In this document: positions 54,393-62,269 of the stretch, piece after piece | Numbering within the stretch: the stretch's first letter is position 1 | How the letters are laid out: each line of letters begins with the position of its first letter | Source of the DNA: Candidatus Iainarchaeum sp. | GTDB lineage: Archaea > Iainarchaeota > Iainarchaeia > Iainarchaeales > JAGVWC01 | Direction of reading: 5' to 3' | Assembly: GCA_018304465.1 (NCBI GenBank) | Contig: JAGVWC010000011.1 | Location: 62,001-126,000, forward strand | DNA: 64,000 nt | Program-made: the position numbers and the translations under genes | The notes under the pieces: generated by a model | Database searches by the model: none | What the model saw: only the letters and a program-made list of their open reading frames with translations | Told to the model about the DNA's origin: nothing

Positions 54393-55154
54393 ATGCTGTA
54401 CGTGATCGGAATCGGACTTTCGCCGCAACAAATGACGCTTGAAGCAGTGGCAGCTGTCAAAAAAAGCCGGAAAATATACCTTGAAAACTATACCAGCGCG
54501 TTTGCCAGTGGAACCCGCAAACAATTGGAAAAAATCCTGCACAAAAAAATAACGGTTTTGACGCGAAAACAAGTCGAAGAAGAATTCACGCCGGTTCTAT
54601 CGCTTGCGCGCAAAAAAACCGTCGCATTACTGGTCTACGGAAACCCCTTGTTTGCCACCACCCACATCCAGTTGATCCTCGACGCGCAAGCCAAGCGAAC
54701 CCCTATTACCGTCATTCCGGGAATTTCCATTGTGAATTATGTCGGCGCCACCGGACTTGACGCCTACAAATTCGGCCGCACTGCAACCGTCGTGTTCCAA
54801 GAACCCAATTATTCGCCTCACTCGTTTTTTGACATCATCGAAAAAAACAGCCAAGCGGGACTACACTCGCTGTGCCTGCTTGATATTCGCACGGATGAAA
54901 ACCGTTTCATGACCGTTACCGAGGCCATCGCGATACTGCGAAAAATAGCGGATTTTCGAAACTCCGATTTGATCCAAAACACAGTGCTAATTGGGTTGTA
55001 TGGTGTCGGCGGCAAAAACCAGCGGATCCGAATCGAAAACCCTTCGATCACCCGAAAACCCATCGAAGCGTATCCCCAATCCCTGATCGTTTGCGGCAAA
55101 CTCAATCCCAAAGAACAAGAAGCCATTGAATTGTTTCGGGGGAAAAAACGATGA
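54393..55154 (+). CDS. dph5: Diphthine synthase
   Basis: SAM-dependent methyltransferase that modifies the diphthamide precursor on elongation factor 2, a trait of archaea and eukaryotes. About 253 residues of tetrapyrrole-methylase fold: LYVIGIGLSPQQMTLEAVAA, LLVYGNPLFATTHIQLILDA, PGISIVNYVGATGLDAYKFG. ATG 54393 matches the family start and is 27 bp from GGTTTAATAAC (54360-54370), so 54378 is unlikely. The 3' end overlaps DUF357 by 4 bp. Confidence 0.93.
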   Translation: MLYVIGIGLSPQQMTLEAVAAVKKSRKIYLENYTSAFASGTRKQLEKILHKKITVLTRKQVEEEFTPVLSLARKKTVALLVYGNPLFATTHIQLILDAQAKRTPITVIPGISIVNYVGATGLDAYKFGRTATVVFQEPNYSPHSFFDIIEKNSQAGLHSLCLLDIRTDENRFMTVTEAIAILRKIADFRNSDLIQNTVLIGLYGVGGKNQRIRIENPSITRKPIEAYPQSLIVCGKLNPKEQEAIELFRGKKR

Positions 55155-55438
55155 ACGAAACACTTCGGCACAAAACCAAAAAATACCGGCTATTAACCGA
55201 AGAAGCATTGCGAGTCATCCAAGTCTCAAAACCGCTTTCAACCAAAGAAAAAAAAATCGCGGCCGACTTTTTGCAAATGACGCGAAATTATTTTTCCGAC
55301 GGACAACACTTCGAACATCAAAAAGAATTCGCTACGGCACTTGCGGCCTATTCGTATGCACACGCATGGCTGGACGCAGGAGTACGCGCCGGATTATTCG
55401 ACGCAAAAGGAAACGACCGGTTGTTCACGCTACAATAA
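55151..55438 (+). CDS. DUF357 protein
   Basis: 95 residues, an archaeal helical protein with the pattern YFSDGQHFEHQKEFATALAA and AYSYAHAWLDAGVRAGLF. Role unknown. It is translationally coupled to dph5 (ATGA). The second repeat block begins about 10 bp after its stop. Confidence 0.88.
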   Translation: MNETLRHKTKKYRLLTEEALRVIQVSKPLSTKEKKIAADFLQMTRNYFSDGQHFEHQKEFATALAAYSYAHAWLDAGVRAGLFDAKGNDRLFTLQ

Positions 55439-55447
55439 AAAAAGATT

Positions 55448-55486
55448 GGGGGGATGAAAATATCTTCCCAAAACAAGAACACGCTG
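55448..55486 (-). repeat. scpA 3'-end repeat, copy 8
   Basis: On the minus strand it decodes as SVFLFWEDIFIP and then diverges. It shares CCAAAACAAGAACACGCTG with copy 6, 21 kb away. It marks the left edge of the second repeat block, right after the dph5-DUF357 operon. Confidence 0.8.
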
Positions 55487-55523
55487 TTTGATTTTCAGGC
55501 GGAAAAAATGCTGGAATTGGCTG

Positions 55524-55781
55524 TCAAAACTGGGTATACACTTTTTTCCGGTGTTCGATCCGCAGGACAATTATTTTTTTTGTTGCTGGAAATTTTTGGA
55601 CAATTACCCGATAATGCCCCACACGAACCTTTTGGTATGGCGTTCCTTTTACGGCCTCGAGAAAAACGGAATCTTCTTTTTCAAATAATTCCATCTTGTC
55701 GAGAATTCGACGAGTAAGTTCTTTTTCAAGGGACTCAAGATCTTTCTTTGCGCGGTTCGTCCAAACAAGTGTGAAAGGCAT
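55524..55781 (-). CDS. RelE/ParE-family toxin
   Basis: 85 residues: LVWTNRAKKDLESLEKELTR, VKGTPYQKVRVGHYRVIVQK and VLRIEHRKKVYTQF at the end, where the His and Tyr match the RelE-type C-terminus. It directly follows the antitoxin gene with no gap. It lies between repeat copies 8 and 9. Confidence 0.85.
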   Translation of the reverse strand: MPFTLVWTNRAKKDLESLEKELTRRILDKMELFEKEDSVFLEAVKGTPYQKVRVGHYRVIVQKFPATKKIIVLRIEHRKKVYTQF

Positions 55782-56030
55782 TCATAAACCCAGTTCTTTG
55801 CGTAATTGCTTGGAAGAAAACACGCGTCCGTGCCGCAGGTCTTTTTTAGCCTCTTCAATCCCCCTCAAGGTTTCCGAACTCAATTCGAACTCGGCCTCTT
55901 CATCTTCACGTATGCGACTTAATAATTTCTCAATCACATCCGCGTAGGTTTCACGCTCGTTTTCCTTGAATGCATCCAAATCCTTCTTTACTTTAACCGG
56001 GATCTGAATAGTCGAATTATCAGCCATCAT
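55782..56030 (-). CDS. Antitoxin with N-terminal ribbon-helix-helix-like region
   Basis: 82 residues. STIQIPVKVKKDLDAFKENE resembles the DNA-binding strand-helix of archaeal VapB/RelB-type antitoxins; the acidic C-terminal half would wrap the toxin. An AT-rich box (AATATACTATAAGG, about 56039-56052) precedes it. MADNS at 56027 is an alternative start. Confidence 0.78.
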   Translation of the reverse strand: MMADNSTIQIPVKVKKDLDAFKENERETYADVIEKLLSRIREDEEAEFELSSETLRGIEEAKKDLRHGRVFSSKQLRKELGL

Positions 56031-56108
56031 AACACCTTATAGTATATTACAAACAACTATAATAAAAGACGTTTCTTTCGATGATTGTGGAAATATCTTT
56101 TTGCCGCA

Positions 56109-56161
56109 GGTTTTGTTCCAGCGGATGAAGATGTCTTCCCACGACCGCTCCACGCTGCACG
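56109..56161 (-). repeat. scpA 3'-end repeat, copy 9
   Basis: On the minus strand it decodes as PCSVERSWEDIFIRWNKT; the WEDIFIRWNK core is intact although many codons differ from scpA (GAC, ATC, TTC, AAC variants). The outer part resembles copy 6 (CACGCTGCACG). Confidence 0.85.
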
Positions 56162-56256
56162 GTTTATCGACGGTTTTCTAAAGAAGACTGGCCGAGAACT
56201 TCGCCCGTTTTGAATTCGCCGGAACCTTTTTTAATTATAGGAACTCCGTATATACA

Positions 56257-57438
56257 ATGCCCGCACGAAATCGTCGCATACAACGAGTCCAAGCGGAAAC
56301 CAATCGTGTGATGGACTCTGCCTTTGGAAATCCGCAGCACCGAGGAATAACACGTAGGCAACGCCTGGGAGAACTGCGCAACCAAGCCGCCCGTTATGCA
56401 AAACATGCGCCCGTCCAATTTGCAGCCCGACAAATCGTTAAACACCTCAGCCGCGCGCAAACTACGTTTGAAGGCCATTCAAAGATCACTCCTATCCAAA
56501 GCGCTTCTGTTTTTTACGGGGGTCAAAACATCCGGTTCGGAAAAGCGATTCGGGAACACTTTCGAAAACGCAGGATCACCGCTCGATCCATGCAGCTAGA
56601 TTCAAAACGATCTCCCACCAGCACAGTTGAGAATCGGCGCATCGACGCATTATCACGAGCAAACGCGGTTGTATTTGCAGCGAATGGTCCCGCCAGCAAG
56701 CTTGATGGCCCCGTAGACCGGATTGTGAATAGTGTGGAGCGGCGATACGGAAAAAAAAGCGGTACTCGTCTTGCGCTGATGTACGGCATTACACCGCAAG
56801 CAGTCCGAGAAGTGCTATCCCTAAACTCCAAACGCATGCATGAATTCACACGGCGGACTTTTCAAGCGGTACACGGATGCAAAACCATCCAAGTCCGGTC
56901 TTCCAGCGGGACCAACATGACTTTTTCGATTACTCCCCGACATCGCTGGGTTCAAGATAACGCTATTCTCTCTAAAAACTATTGGGGAAACCTGCCCGCA
57001 GGAGAAGTATTCACCGCGCCCGCTTCCGCCAACGGAAACCTTGTGATCGATGCCGTGATGAACAACGTTGGCGACTGTCATAAAACGCCCATCACTGTGC
57101 AAATCCGAAACGGTCGCGCGATCCCTCAAACCGCACGGTGCAAGAACCCGCGACTGCTCAGAAAGTTTCTTGCCCAAATCCATGCGGAACCCAACGCGGA
57201 CCGCATCGGCGAACTTGGTTTAGGGACCAATGTGGCGGTGACCAAACTCACCGGTAACGATTTGGTGGATGAAAAGCATGTGGGCGTGCACGTGGCGTTT
57301 GGAGACCCCGAAGGCGCAGACACGGGGGCCACATGGACGACGGCAGAAGGCACTCATAACGATGCGATTCTGCGAAAACCCAGCATATTTGTGGATGGGC
57401 GCTGCATCATGCGAAACGGAAAAAGTCTACTGATGTAA
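56257..57438 (+). CDS. Fusion of a basic N-terminal region to an M29-like aminopeptidase
   Basis: 393 residues. The first ~180 are strongly basic (MPARNRRIQRVQAETNRV) with a possible HTH (ALMYGITPQAVREVL). From about residue 210 the sequence follows archaeal M29-type leucyl aminopeptidases: VRSSSGTNMTFSITPRHRWV, NLPAGEVFTAPASANGNLVI, IGELGLGTNVAVTK, DEKHVGVHVAFGDPEGAD, THNDAILRKPSIFVDGRCIM. The Glu, Glu, His and HxD metal ligands all appear to be present, so it may be active. The usual N-terminal half of M29 is missing or replaced. Flanked by repeats on both sides. Confidence 0.75.
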   Translation: MPARNRRIQRVQAETNRVMDSAFGNPQHRGITRRQRLGELRNQAARYAKHAPVQFAARQIVKHLSRAQTTFEGHSKITPIQSASVFYGGQNIRFGKAIREHFRKRRITARSMQLDSKRSPTSTVENRRIDALSRANAVVFAANGPASKLDGPVDRIVNSVERRYGKKSGTRLALMYGITPQAVREVLSLNSKRMHEFTRRTFQAVHGCKTIQVRSSSGTNMTFSITPRHRWVQDNAILSKNYWGNLPAGEVFTAPASANGNLVIDAVMNNVGDCHKTPITVQIRNGRAIPQTARCKNPRLLRKFLAQIHAEPNADRIGELGLGTNVAVTKLTGNDLVDEKHVGVHVAFGDPEGADTGATWTTAEGTHNDAILRKPSIFVDGRCIMRNGKSLLM

Positions 57439-57452
57439 AACTCATGGCTGTC

Positions 57453-57527
57453 ACAGCCAATCAGCTTATTTTTCCTACTCGTTTTTATTCCAGCGAATAA
57501 AGATATCTTCCCAGAATTGTTCTTGCC
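57453..57527 (-). repeat. scpA 3'-end repeat, copy 10 (full length, nearly identical to scpA)
   Basis: A 75-bp match to the scpA end with 8 differences, all in the stop-codon half; the 46 bp from TTTTTATTCCAG to CTTGCC are identical although the two sites are 22 kb apart. On the minus strand it decodes as QEQFWEDIFIRWNKNE and an early TAG. It starts 14 bp after the stop of the fusion gene. Confidence 0.92.
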
Positions 57528-57596
57528 TCGATGCGTTCACTTTTCCCAGTAAAAAGGTTTAAATATTTCGAATCTGTATCTAATAAAGGCCTGGAC

Positions 57597-58106
57597 ATGG
57601 GAATATACGATTCGCTTCCGCAACTCGATCTGGACATGGATTCCGCCAAAAAATACGCGGCGATTGTCGCAGCCATTGTGGTGGTCGGATGCCTGGCATT
57701 TGTGCTGTTCACCCAAAACAACACCGCGTTTAGTATTTTTTCGTTTCTCAATGGAAACCCGATCGACGCCAAATTCGACGGACCCATCAACCTTAGCATC
57801 GGATCCGACGGCTTGCCGGTAAAAACCAGTACGAATCTTGTGGTAACATTAACCAACCCGTCCAATCAACCCGCACGCGACGTATCGATTCTGGTGCGCG
57901 CGTCCGATGACCAAGCCCTGATCATTTATCCGTCTTCACGCGTCATCCCCGTGCTTGACAAAACGCGTAACGCCCAATTCACGATCCGACCCAACCCCGT
58001 GCAACCCGCTTTGTCCGGAACCTATCTTATTGAAATACAGGCGTTTGTCGGCGACAAAGAATACTCCAAACAAATCGAATTACAGGTCAAAACCAACGAA
58101 CCGTGA
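57597..58106 (+). CDS. Membrane-anchored protein with CARDB-like domain
   Basis: About 169 residues from ATG 57597 (MGIYDSLPQLDLDMD). One membrane helix (YAAIVAAIVVVGCLAFVLF) is followed by an extracellular Ig-like/CARDB-type domain (TSTNLVVTLTNPSNQPARDV, SGTYLIEIQAFVGDKEYSKQ). Adhesion or scaffold role inferred. A TATA-like GTTTAAATATTTC lies about 57558-57570, right of repeat copy 10. The open frame from 57531 is not needed. Confidence 0.7.
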   Translation: MGIYDSLPQLDLDMDSAKKYAAIVAAIVVVGCLAFVLFTQNNTAFSIFSFLNGNPIDAKFDGPINLSIGSDGLPVKTSTNLVVTLTNPSNQPARDVSILVRASDDQALIIYPSSRVIPVLDKTRNAQFTIRPNPVQPALSGTYLIEIQAFVGDKEYSKQIELQVKTNEP

Positions 58107-58107
58107 C

Positions 58108-58386
58108 CTAAAACCGGATTTCAAACTTTGAAAACGATTCGTAGGATTCCATCCAATCCGACACCACGTGATCCACTCGGGCCAACCAGGTTCCTTTTTC
58201 GAGCATCGCCAAAAAATCGTTCAGTTTTTCTTTTTCGCCGACCGCGACGATTTCAACGCTTCCATCCGGCACATTTCGGACGAATCCTGTCAGTTTATTT
58301 CGATTCGCCGCGGAAGAAACAAAAAAACGGTATCCCACGCCTTGCACGCGACCAAAAACAAAGACATGAACCTGAAGAATCGGCAT
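58108..58386 (-). CDS. acyP: Acylphosphatase
   Basis: 92 residues. It hydrolyses acyl phosphates. The signature VHVFVFGRVQGVGYRFFVSS contains the catalytic Arg, and TGFVRNVPDGSVEIVAVG contains the catalytic Asn. Same strand as the Nudix gene, 9 bp downstream of it, so co-transcription is likely. Confidence 0.93.
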   Translation of the reverse strand: MPILQVHVFVFGRVQGVGYRFFVSSAANRNKLTGFVRNVPDGSVEIVAVGEKEKLNDFLAMLEKGTWLARVDHVVSDWMESYESFSKFEIRF

Positions 58387-58395
58387 TTTTCATCC

Positions 58396-58842
58396 CTAAC
58401 CGAGAGTTTTTTTCAATTCGTCTTGCGCAAACGAAATCAAGCGTTTCGTATCCGAAAATTTCAGTTTTCGAATCGCTTCGGAACCCGACAACCATTCAAA
58501 TCCGTCATGTTCTTTCACGATATTATTGGAAAACGAAACCGATTCTTCTTCGTCGGTTTTCACTAAAAATACCGACAATTCATTCTGGATTTTCCGGTTC
58601 CGATCCCAATACACCATGTTCGTATCCAAGTGCTTGATGATCTCGATTTTTTTCAAACCGCTTTCCTCGAAAATTTCGCGCCGCAACGCGTTTTCCTCGC
58701 TTTCGTTCGGTTCGATTCCGCCTTTTAACAATTCCCAACCGGACCAATTCAATTTTCGGTGCATGATCAAGAACAACGGCTCGCCGGACACCGAATCCAA
58801 ACGGTAAATAATCGCCAAAACGCCAAATCGTTTGAGAACCAT
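58396..58842 (-). CDS. Nudix hydrolase
   Basis: 148 residues. The Nudix box is GGIEPNESEENALRREIFEE followed by SGL and matches GX5EX7REUXEEXGU. The C-terminal EHDGFEWLSGSEAIRKL resembles the Ap4A hydrolase type. Substrate not certain. It is in a same-strand run with the 59202 gene and acyP. Confidence 0.9.
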   Translation of the reverse strand: MVLKRFGVLAIIYRLDSVSGEPLFLIMHRKLNWSGWELLKGGIEPNESEENALRREIFEESGLKKIEIIKHLDTNMVYWDRNRKIQNELSVFLVKTDEEESVSFSNNIVKEHDGFEWLSGSEAIRKLKFSDTKRLISFAQDELKKTLG

Positions 58843-58854
58843 GATTCCCTCAAT

Positions 58855-59202
58855 TCAGCGGATGTGAAATCCTTCCGGCATCTGATCCAATTCGGCGCCT
58901 TCCGATTCCACTTTTCGTTTCTTTACTTTTTCCGCGTAGTCATTCCAGACTTTTTTGGCCACGTCTCCGCGCAAAATCTTGACCACGACCTGCTTTGGCA
59001 CGGGAATCGTCTGATACTTGGGAGAATAATCCAGCAACACCACGTCATTATCCTTGATTTTGTCCGCCAACACCGGTTCGACTTCCACCGTCAACAAATT
59101 GTCATCCCACATCAACACAACCGCTTGAACGCTTTTATCCGCTCCTAAAACGCCTTTATCATCGTTTCTTAAAACCGTCAACACTTTTCCAGGATGAAAC
59201 AT
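58855..59202 (-). CDS. Hypothetical beta-rich protein
   Basis: 115 residues, not recognised. The pattern MFHPGKVLTVLRNDDKGVLG then VQAVVLMWDDNLLTVEVEPV and DNDVVLLDYSPKYQTIPVPK suggests a small beta-barrel (OB- or SH3-like) with a basic helical tail. It is first in a three-gene run with Nudix and acyP. Confidence 0.65.
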   Translation of the reverse strand: MFHPGKVLTVLRNDDKGVLGADKSVQAVVLMWDDNLLTVEVEPVLADKIKDNDVVLLDYSPKYQTIPVPKQVVVKILRGDVAKKVWNDYAEKVKKRKVESEGAELDQMPEGFHIR

Positions 59203-59278
59203 CGGCCATCACTCCAACTCAATAGAAACAACCAAATGCTTTAATACATTCCGAAACCCGATGGTATTAGACTCCCCT

Positions 59279-59728
59279 ATGACATCGCCGCATTCCGATC
59301 AATTGCTTGCGCGCCGCTGCGCCCAAATCTGCCGAGAATACTTCAAAGGAAAAGAAATCACCAACTTACTCGTGGTCCGATGGGGAAAACCATGGAAAAC
59401 AAAACTCGGGCACATCAAACCCCTGCGAGGCAATGTTCAATACGGATCCATCATTGAAATCAACACGGTTTTCCAGGATCCGCGCGTCCCCCAATTCGTC
59501 GTGGACGTCACCATGCTCCACGAACTCATTCATTACTTTCAGGGGTTCGGATCCAATCATCCGCGCAAACACCGTCATCCCCATCGCGGCGGAAGCGTTA
59601 CCAACGAATTCCGCGAATTCGGCTGGGTCGAGCTCCTCAAAAAACAAAACAAGTGGATCAAGGAAAACTGGGTCAAAATGTGGAAAGAACACCACGCCCA
59701 ATACAAACTCAGCCGGATCAAGGCATAA
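59279..59728 (+). CDS. SprT-like zinc metallopeptidase-type protein
   Basis: About 149 residues. The zinc motif is MLHELIHYFQG (HExxH) with a nearby basic/His-rich segment RKHRHPHRGGSVTNEF that could supply the third ligand. SprT-like proteins act on DNA-protein crosslinks or unknown targets. ATG 59279 lies about 35 bp after a TTTAATAC box; 59261 is only 17 bp from it and less likely. Convergent with the DHH gene, 2 bp apart. Confidence 0.75.
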   Translation: MTSPHSDQLLARRCAQICREYFKGKEITNLLVVRWGKPWKTKLGHIKPLRGNVQYGSIIEINTVFQDPRVPQFVVDVTMLHELIHYFQGFGSNHPRKHRHPHRGGSVTNEFREFGWVELLKKQNKWIKENWVKMWKEHHAQYKLSRIKA

Positions 59729-59730
59729 GA

Positions 59731-60831
59731 CTACTTGGCCACATTTCGCTTGCGCAATTCCGAAAGGAGGTTGTTCTTGAACAATTCCAAATTTTCCCGC
59801 GACACTTTTCCCGCGGCCGCCGGCGCATGCCCGCCCGCGCTTGCGTTTTCGATTCCTTTGACGCTTTCTTCAAGCAAATCATTCACGCGCACCTTGCCGT
59901 CTTGCCGACGGCCAGAAAAATTCGCGGTCTTCATTCCGTCCAGCAACTGAACCAACACCACGGTTTGATTGGGATAAAAATCGAACGAAATCTTGTTGAT
60001 GAACGGGGACTTGATGGGAAAACGCGGATGGAACACGAACCACACGAGTTCGATCTCCGGAAAAAACTCGGCTTTTTTTTTGAATTCCAAAAGCCAATAA
60101 TCCATTTCTTCCTCCAAATCCTTGGCCAAACCGAAAAAATCCGAAGCCAAAATGTCTCTGGTGCCCGACGCGTCCAAAAACAATCGGTACAACTCCGAAA
60201 ACTTCGAGTTATCGATGATTCCAACCGCGTCGATCACCTGACAGCTTTTTTTGATCGCGTCCAAATCGGTCTTGCTTTTTTTCAATTCCGAGTCGAAAAA
60301 AGTTTTCCACGCGCCGTTCGCACAATCCGCGTACAATCCGATGCAGCAAAGCCAACTCGACGAAGACAAATCCACCTGACGCGAAAACAAATCGAACGCC
60401 ATTTTGGACGCGGGATACTTGGACGGATCCATTCCTTTGGGAGCGATCCATTCCGCCTTGATGAACACGGTTTTCTCCGAATTAAAATCGTTATACACCT
60501 TGTGATGATCGACAAACAGCACTTCTGCGAACGGTTCCAGGTTTTTGATGACAAAATCATCCTGGTCCAGTGACAAATCCAAAATCAACACCTTGTTGCA
60601 TTGGCGGTCCTTTAAAACGGAAATTTTTCTCATTAAACCGTCTTGATTCGGATACCCCGAACAGAAAAAAATATCCGGTCGTTTTCCAATCAAGGACTCA
60701 ACGGCTTTCGCCGCGATCGCCCCGGACATCAAACCATCGCCGTCGCAATGCACCCACAATCCAACCCGATCGTTCTTCGAAAGCGCTTTTAGGAACAGAT
60801 CGAACCGCTTCAAAATCTTCGACTTTTGCAT
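59731..60831 (-). CDS. DHH/DHHA1 family phosphoesterase (archaeal RecJ-like/nanoRNase-like)
   Basis: 366 residues from ATG 60831. Motifs: VGLWVHCDGDGLMSGAIAAK (DxDG), KVLILDLSLDQDDF, VLFVDHHKVYND (DHH) and the C-terminal DHHA1 GGHAPAAAG. The family includes single-strand nucleases and oligoribonucleases. A box GTTATTAAACG (about 60853-60863) is 27 bp upstream, supporting this start over 60933. It is divergent from a 62-residue gene whose promoter overlaps. Confidence 0.88.
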   Translation of the reverse strand: MQKSKILKRFDLFLKALSKNDRVGLWVHCDGDGLMSGAIAAKAVESLIGKRPDIFFCSGYPNQDGLMRKISVLKDRQCNKVLILDLSLDQDDFVIKNLEPFAEVLFVDHHKVYNDFNSEKTVFIKAEWIAPKGMDPSKYPASKMAFDLFSRQVDLSSSSWLCCIGLYADCANGAWKTFFDSELKKSKTDLDAIKKSCQVIDAVGIIDNSKFSELYRLFLDASGTRDILASDFFGLAKDLEEEMDYWLLEFKKKAEFFPEIELVWFVFHPRFPIKSPFINKISFDFYPNQTVVLVQLLDGMKTANFSGRRQDGKVRVNDLLEESVKGIENASAGGHAPAAAGKVSRENLELFKNNLLSELRKRNVAK

Positions 60832-60896
60832 AAGGAAAGGTTTTTTACAAACGTTTAATAACCCCAATACCCCAAAACAATACCGAAGGAACTGCC

Positions 60897-61085
60897 ATGG
60901 GATTTGAATACAAAAACAGCAAAGGAAAAACATATTACCTCAACCAAAACGGAAAACTATTCTTTTTTTCATCCGAAAAAAAACCCAGTGCCATCGACTT
61001 GCCCATCGGATACAACGTGGTGGAAAACTCGAAAACCGGGCTTCCCATGCTCAAAAAAAATAAGCCGCTAAAAGAATTTCAGTGA
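60897..61085 (+). CDS. Small conserved-looking hypothetical protein
   Basis: 62 residues: GFEYKNSKGKTYYLNQNGKL then FFFSSEKKPSAIDLPIGYNV and ENSKTGLPMLKKNKP. Tyr/Lys-rich beta-hairpin character with no cysteines or membrane segment. I do not know a family for it. The next gene (M24 peptidase) starts 12 bp downstream, so they are probably co-transcribed. Confidence 0.65.
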   Translation: MGFEYKNSKGKTYYLNQNGKLFFFSSEKKPSAIDLPIGYNVVENSKTGLPMLKKNKPLKEFQ

Positions 61086-61097
61086 CAGTAGATTACA

Positions 61098-62174
61098 ATG
61101 AAAGAAAAAATCCGGGACTTGTTCCGTCAAACCCCCGCCACGACCGTAATCATCCGAAACACCCGCCAATCCCTCGATCCGGCGTTTCAATATTTTTCAG
61201 GACTCGACCCCAAACGGTTTGACAACAACATTTTGCTCCTTGAAAAAAACAAACCGCATCCCACGCTTTTGGTTCACTCGATGGAATTCGACGAAGACCT
61301 CAAACGATTACCTCTACACGTGGTCATTATCGACCGCCAAAAAAAAATGGACCTTTTTTTGTCCCAGCGATTCAAAAACAAAATCGTCGGCCTCAATTAT
61401 GACACCTATCCCTATCAACGCGTCTTGTATTTGCGCAAACACTTTCACCCCAAACGACTCGTGAACATTTCTTCGGGTTTGGCGACTGTTCGCGCTGAAA
61501 AAACCCCGCAAGAAATCAAAAAAATCAAAACCGCCTGCAAAATCACGAGCGAAATCCTCGAACACGCGCCGGAATTCGTCAAAAAAATCCGAACCGAAAA
61601 AGAACTCGCCGAAAAACTCGAAAACGAGGCATTCAAAACCGTTGACGAACTCGCGTACCCCACGATTGTTGCTTTTGGAAAAAACGCGGGAATCCCGCAT
61701 CATAATCCGGCGCCGCAAAAAATCGGAAAAAATAATTTTCTGCTGATTGATTTTGGCGTGAAGTACGACGGATACTGCGCGGACCTCACGCGGACTTTTT
61801 TTAGGGGAAAACCAACCGAAGAACAGCAATGGCAATACTGGGTCGTCTCTCAATCCAAAAAACGCGCCTTTGAACTTGCAAAACCCGGCGCAATCGCGTC
61901 GGATCTCTTCGAAGCCGCCGACGACGTGATTTTTTCCGGTTTCAAAACCCATATTCCGCACGCGCTCGGACACGGCATCGGACTCGAAGTCCACGATTAT
62001 CCCACGCGCATGGCGACCAAAGAAACATGGAAACTCGCGCCAAACCAAGTCGTGACGCTTGAACCCGCGATTTACACCCGCTCATTCGGCATCCGGATCG
62101 AAGACGACATTCGAATCACCAAAACAGGCGCCGAGTACCTGACCCGTGCACCAGAAGAACTCCACACCCTCTAA
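61098..62174 (+). CDS. M24 family Xaa-Pro aminopeptidase
   Basis: 358 residues. The N-terminal creatinase-like domain is followed by the pita-bread fold. Metal ligands: both Asp in FGVKYDGYCADLTRTFF, His in PHALGHGIGLEVHDYP, Glu in VVTLEPAIYTRS and Glu in GIRIEDDIRITKTG. It removes N-terminal residues before proline. Co-directional with the upstream 62-residue gene. Confidence 0.92.
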   Translation: MKEKIRDLFRQTPATTVIIRNTRQSLDPAFQYFSGLDPKRFDNNILLLEKNKPHPTLLVHSMEFDEDLKRLPLHVVIIDRQKKMDLFLSQRFKNKIVGLNYDTYPYQRVLYLRKHFHPKRLVNISSGLATVRAEKTPQEIKKIKTACKITSEILEHAPEFVKKIRTEKELAEKLENEAFKTVDELAYPTIVAFGKNAGIPHHNPAPQKIGKNNFLLIDFGVKYDGYCADLTRTFFRGKPTEEQQWQYWVVSQSKKRAFELAKPGAIASDLFEAADDVIFSGFKTHIPHALGHGIGLEVHDYPTRMATKETWKLAPNQVVTLEPAIYTRSFGIRIEDDIRITKTGAEYLTRAPEELHTL

Positions 62175-62269
62175 AAAACATACCATAAACCTCTTTCTAC
62201 AAGAAAACACCCCCGATCCATCGTTTTTAAGACTATCGTCAATAGTATATGCAGGGTAGGTGAAAACAC

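Noticed and set aside
26581-57527. CRISPR array
   Set aside because: Repeats are degenerate, separated by whole genes rather than 30-40-bp spacers, and no cas gene is present.
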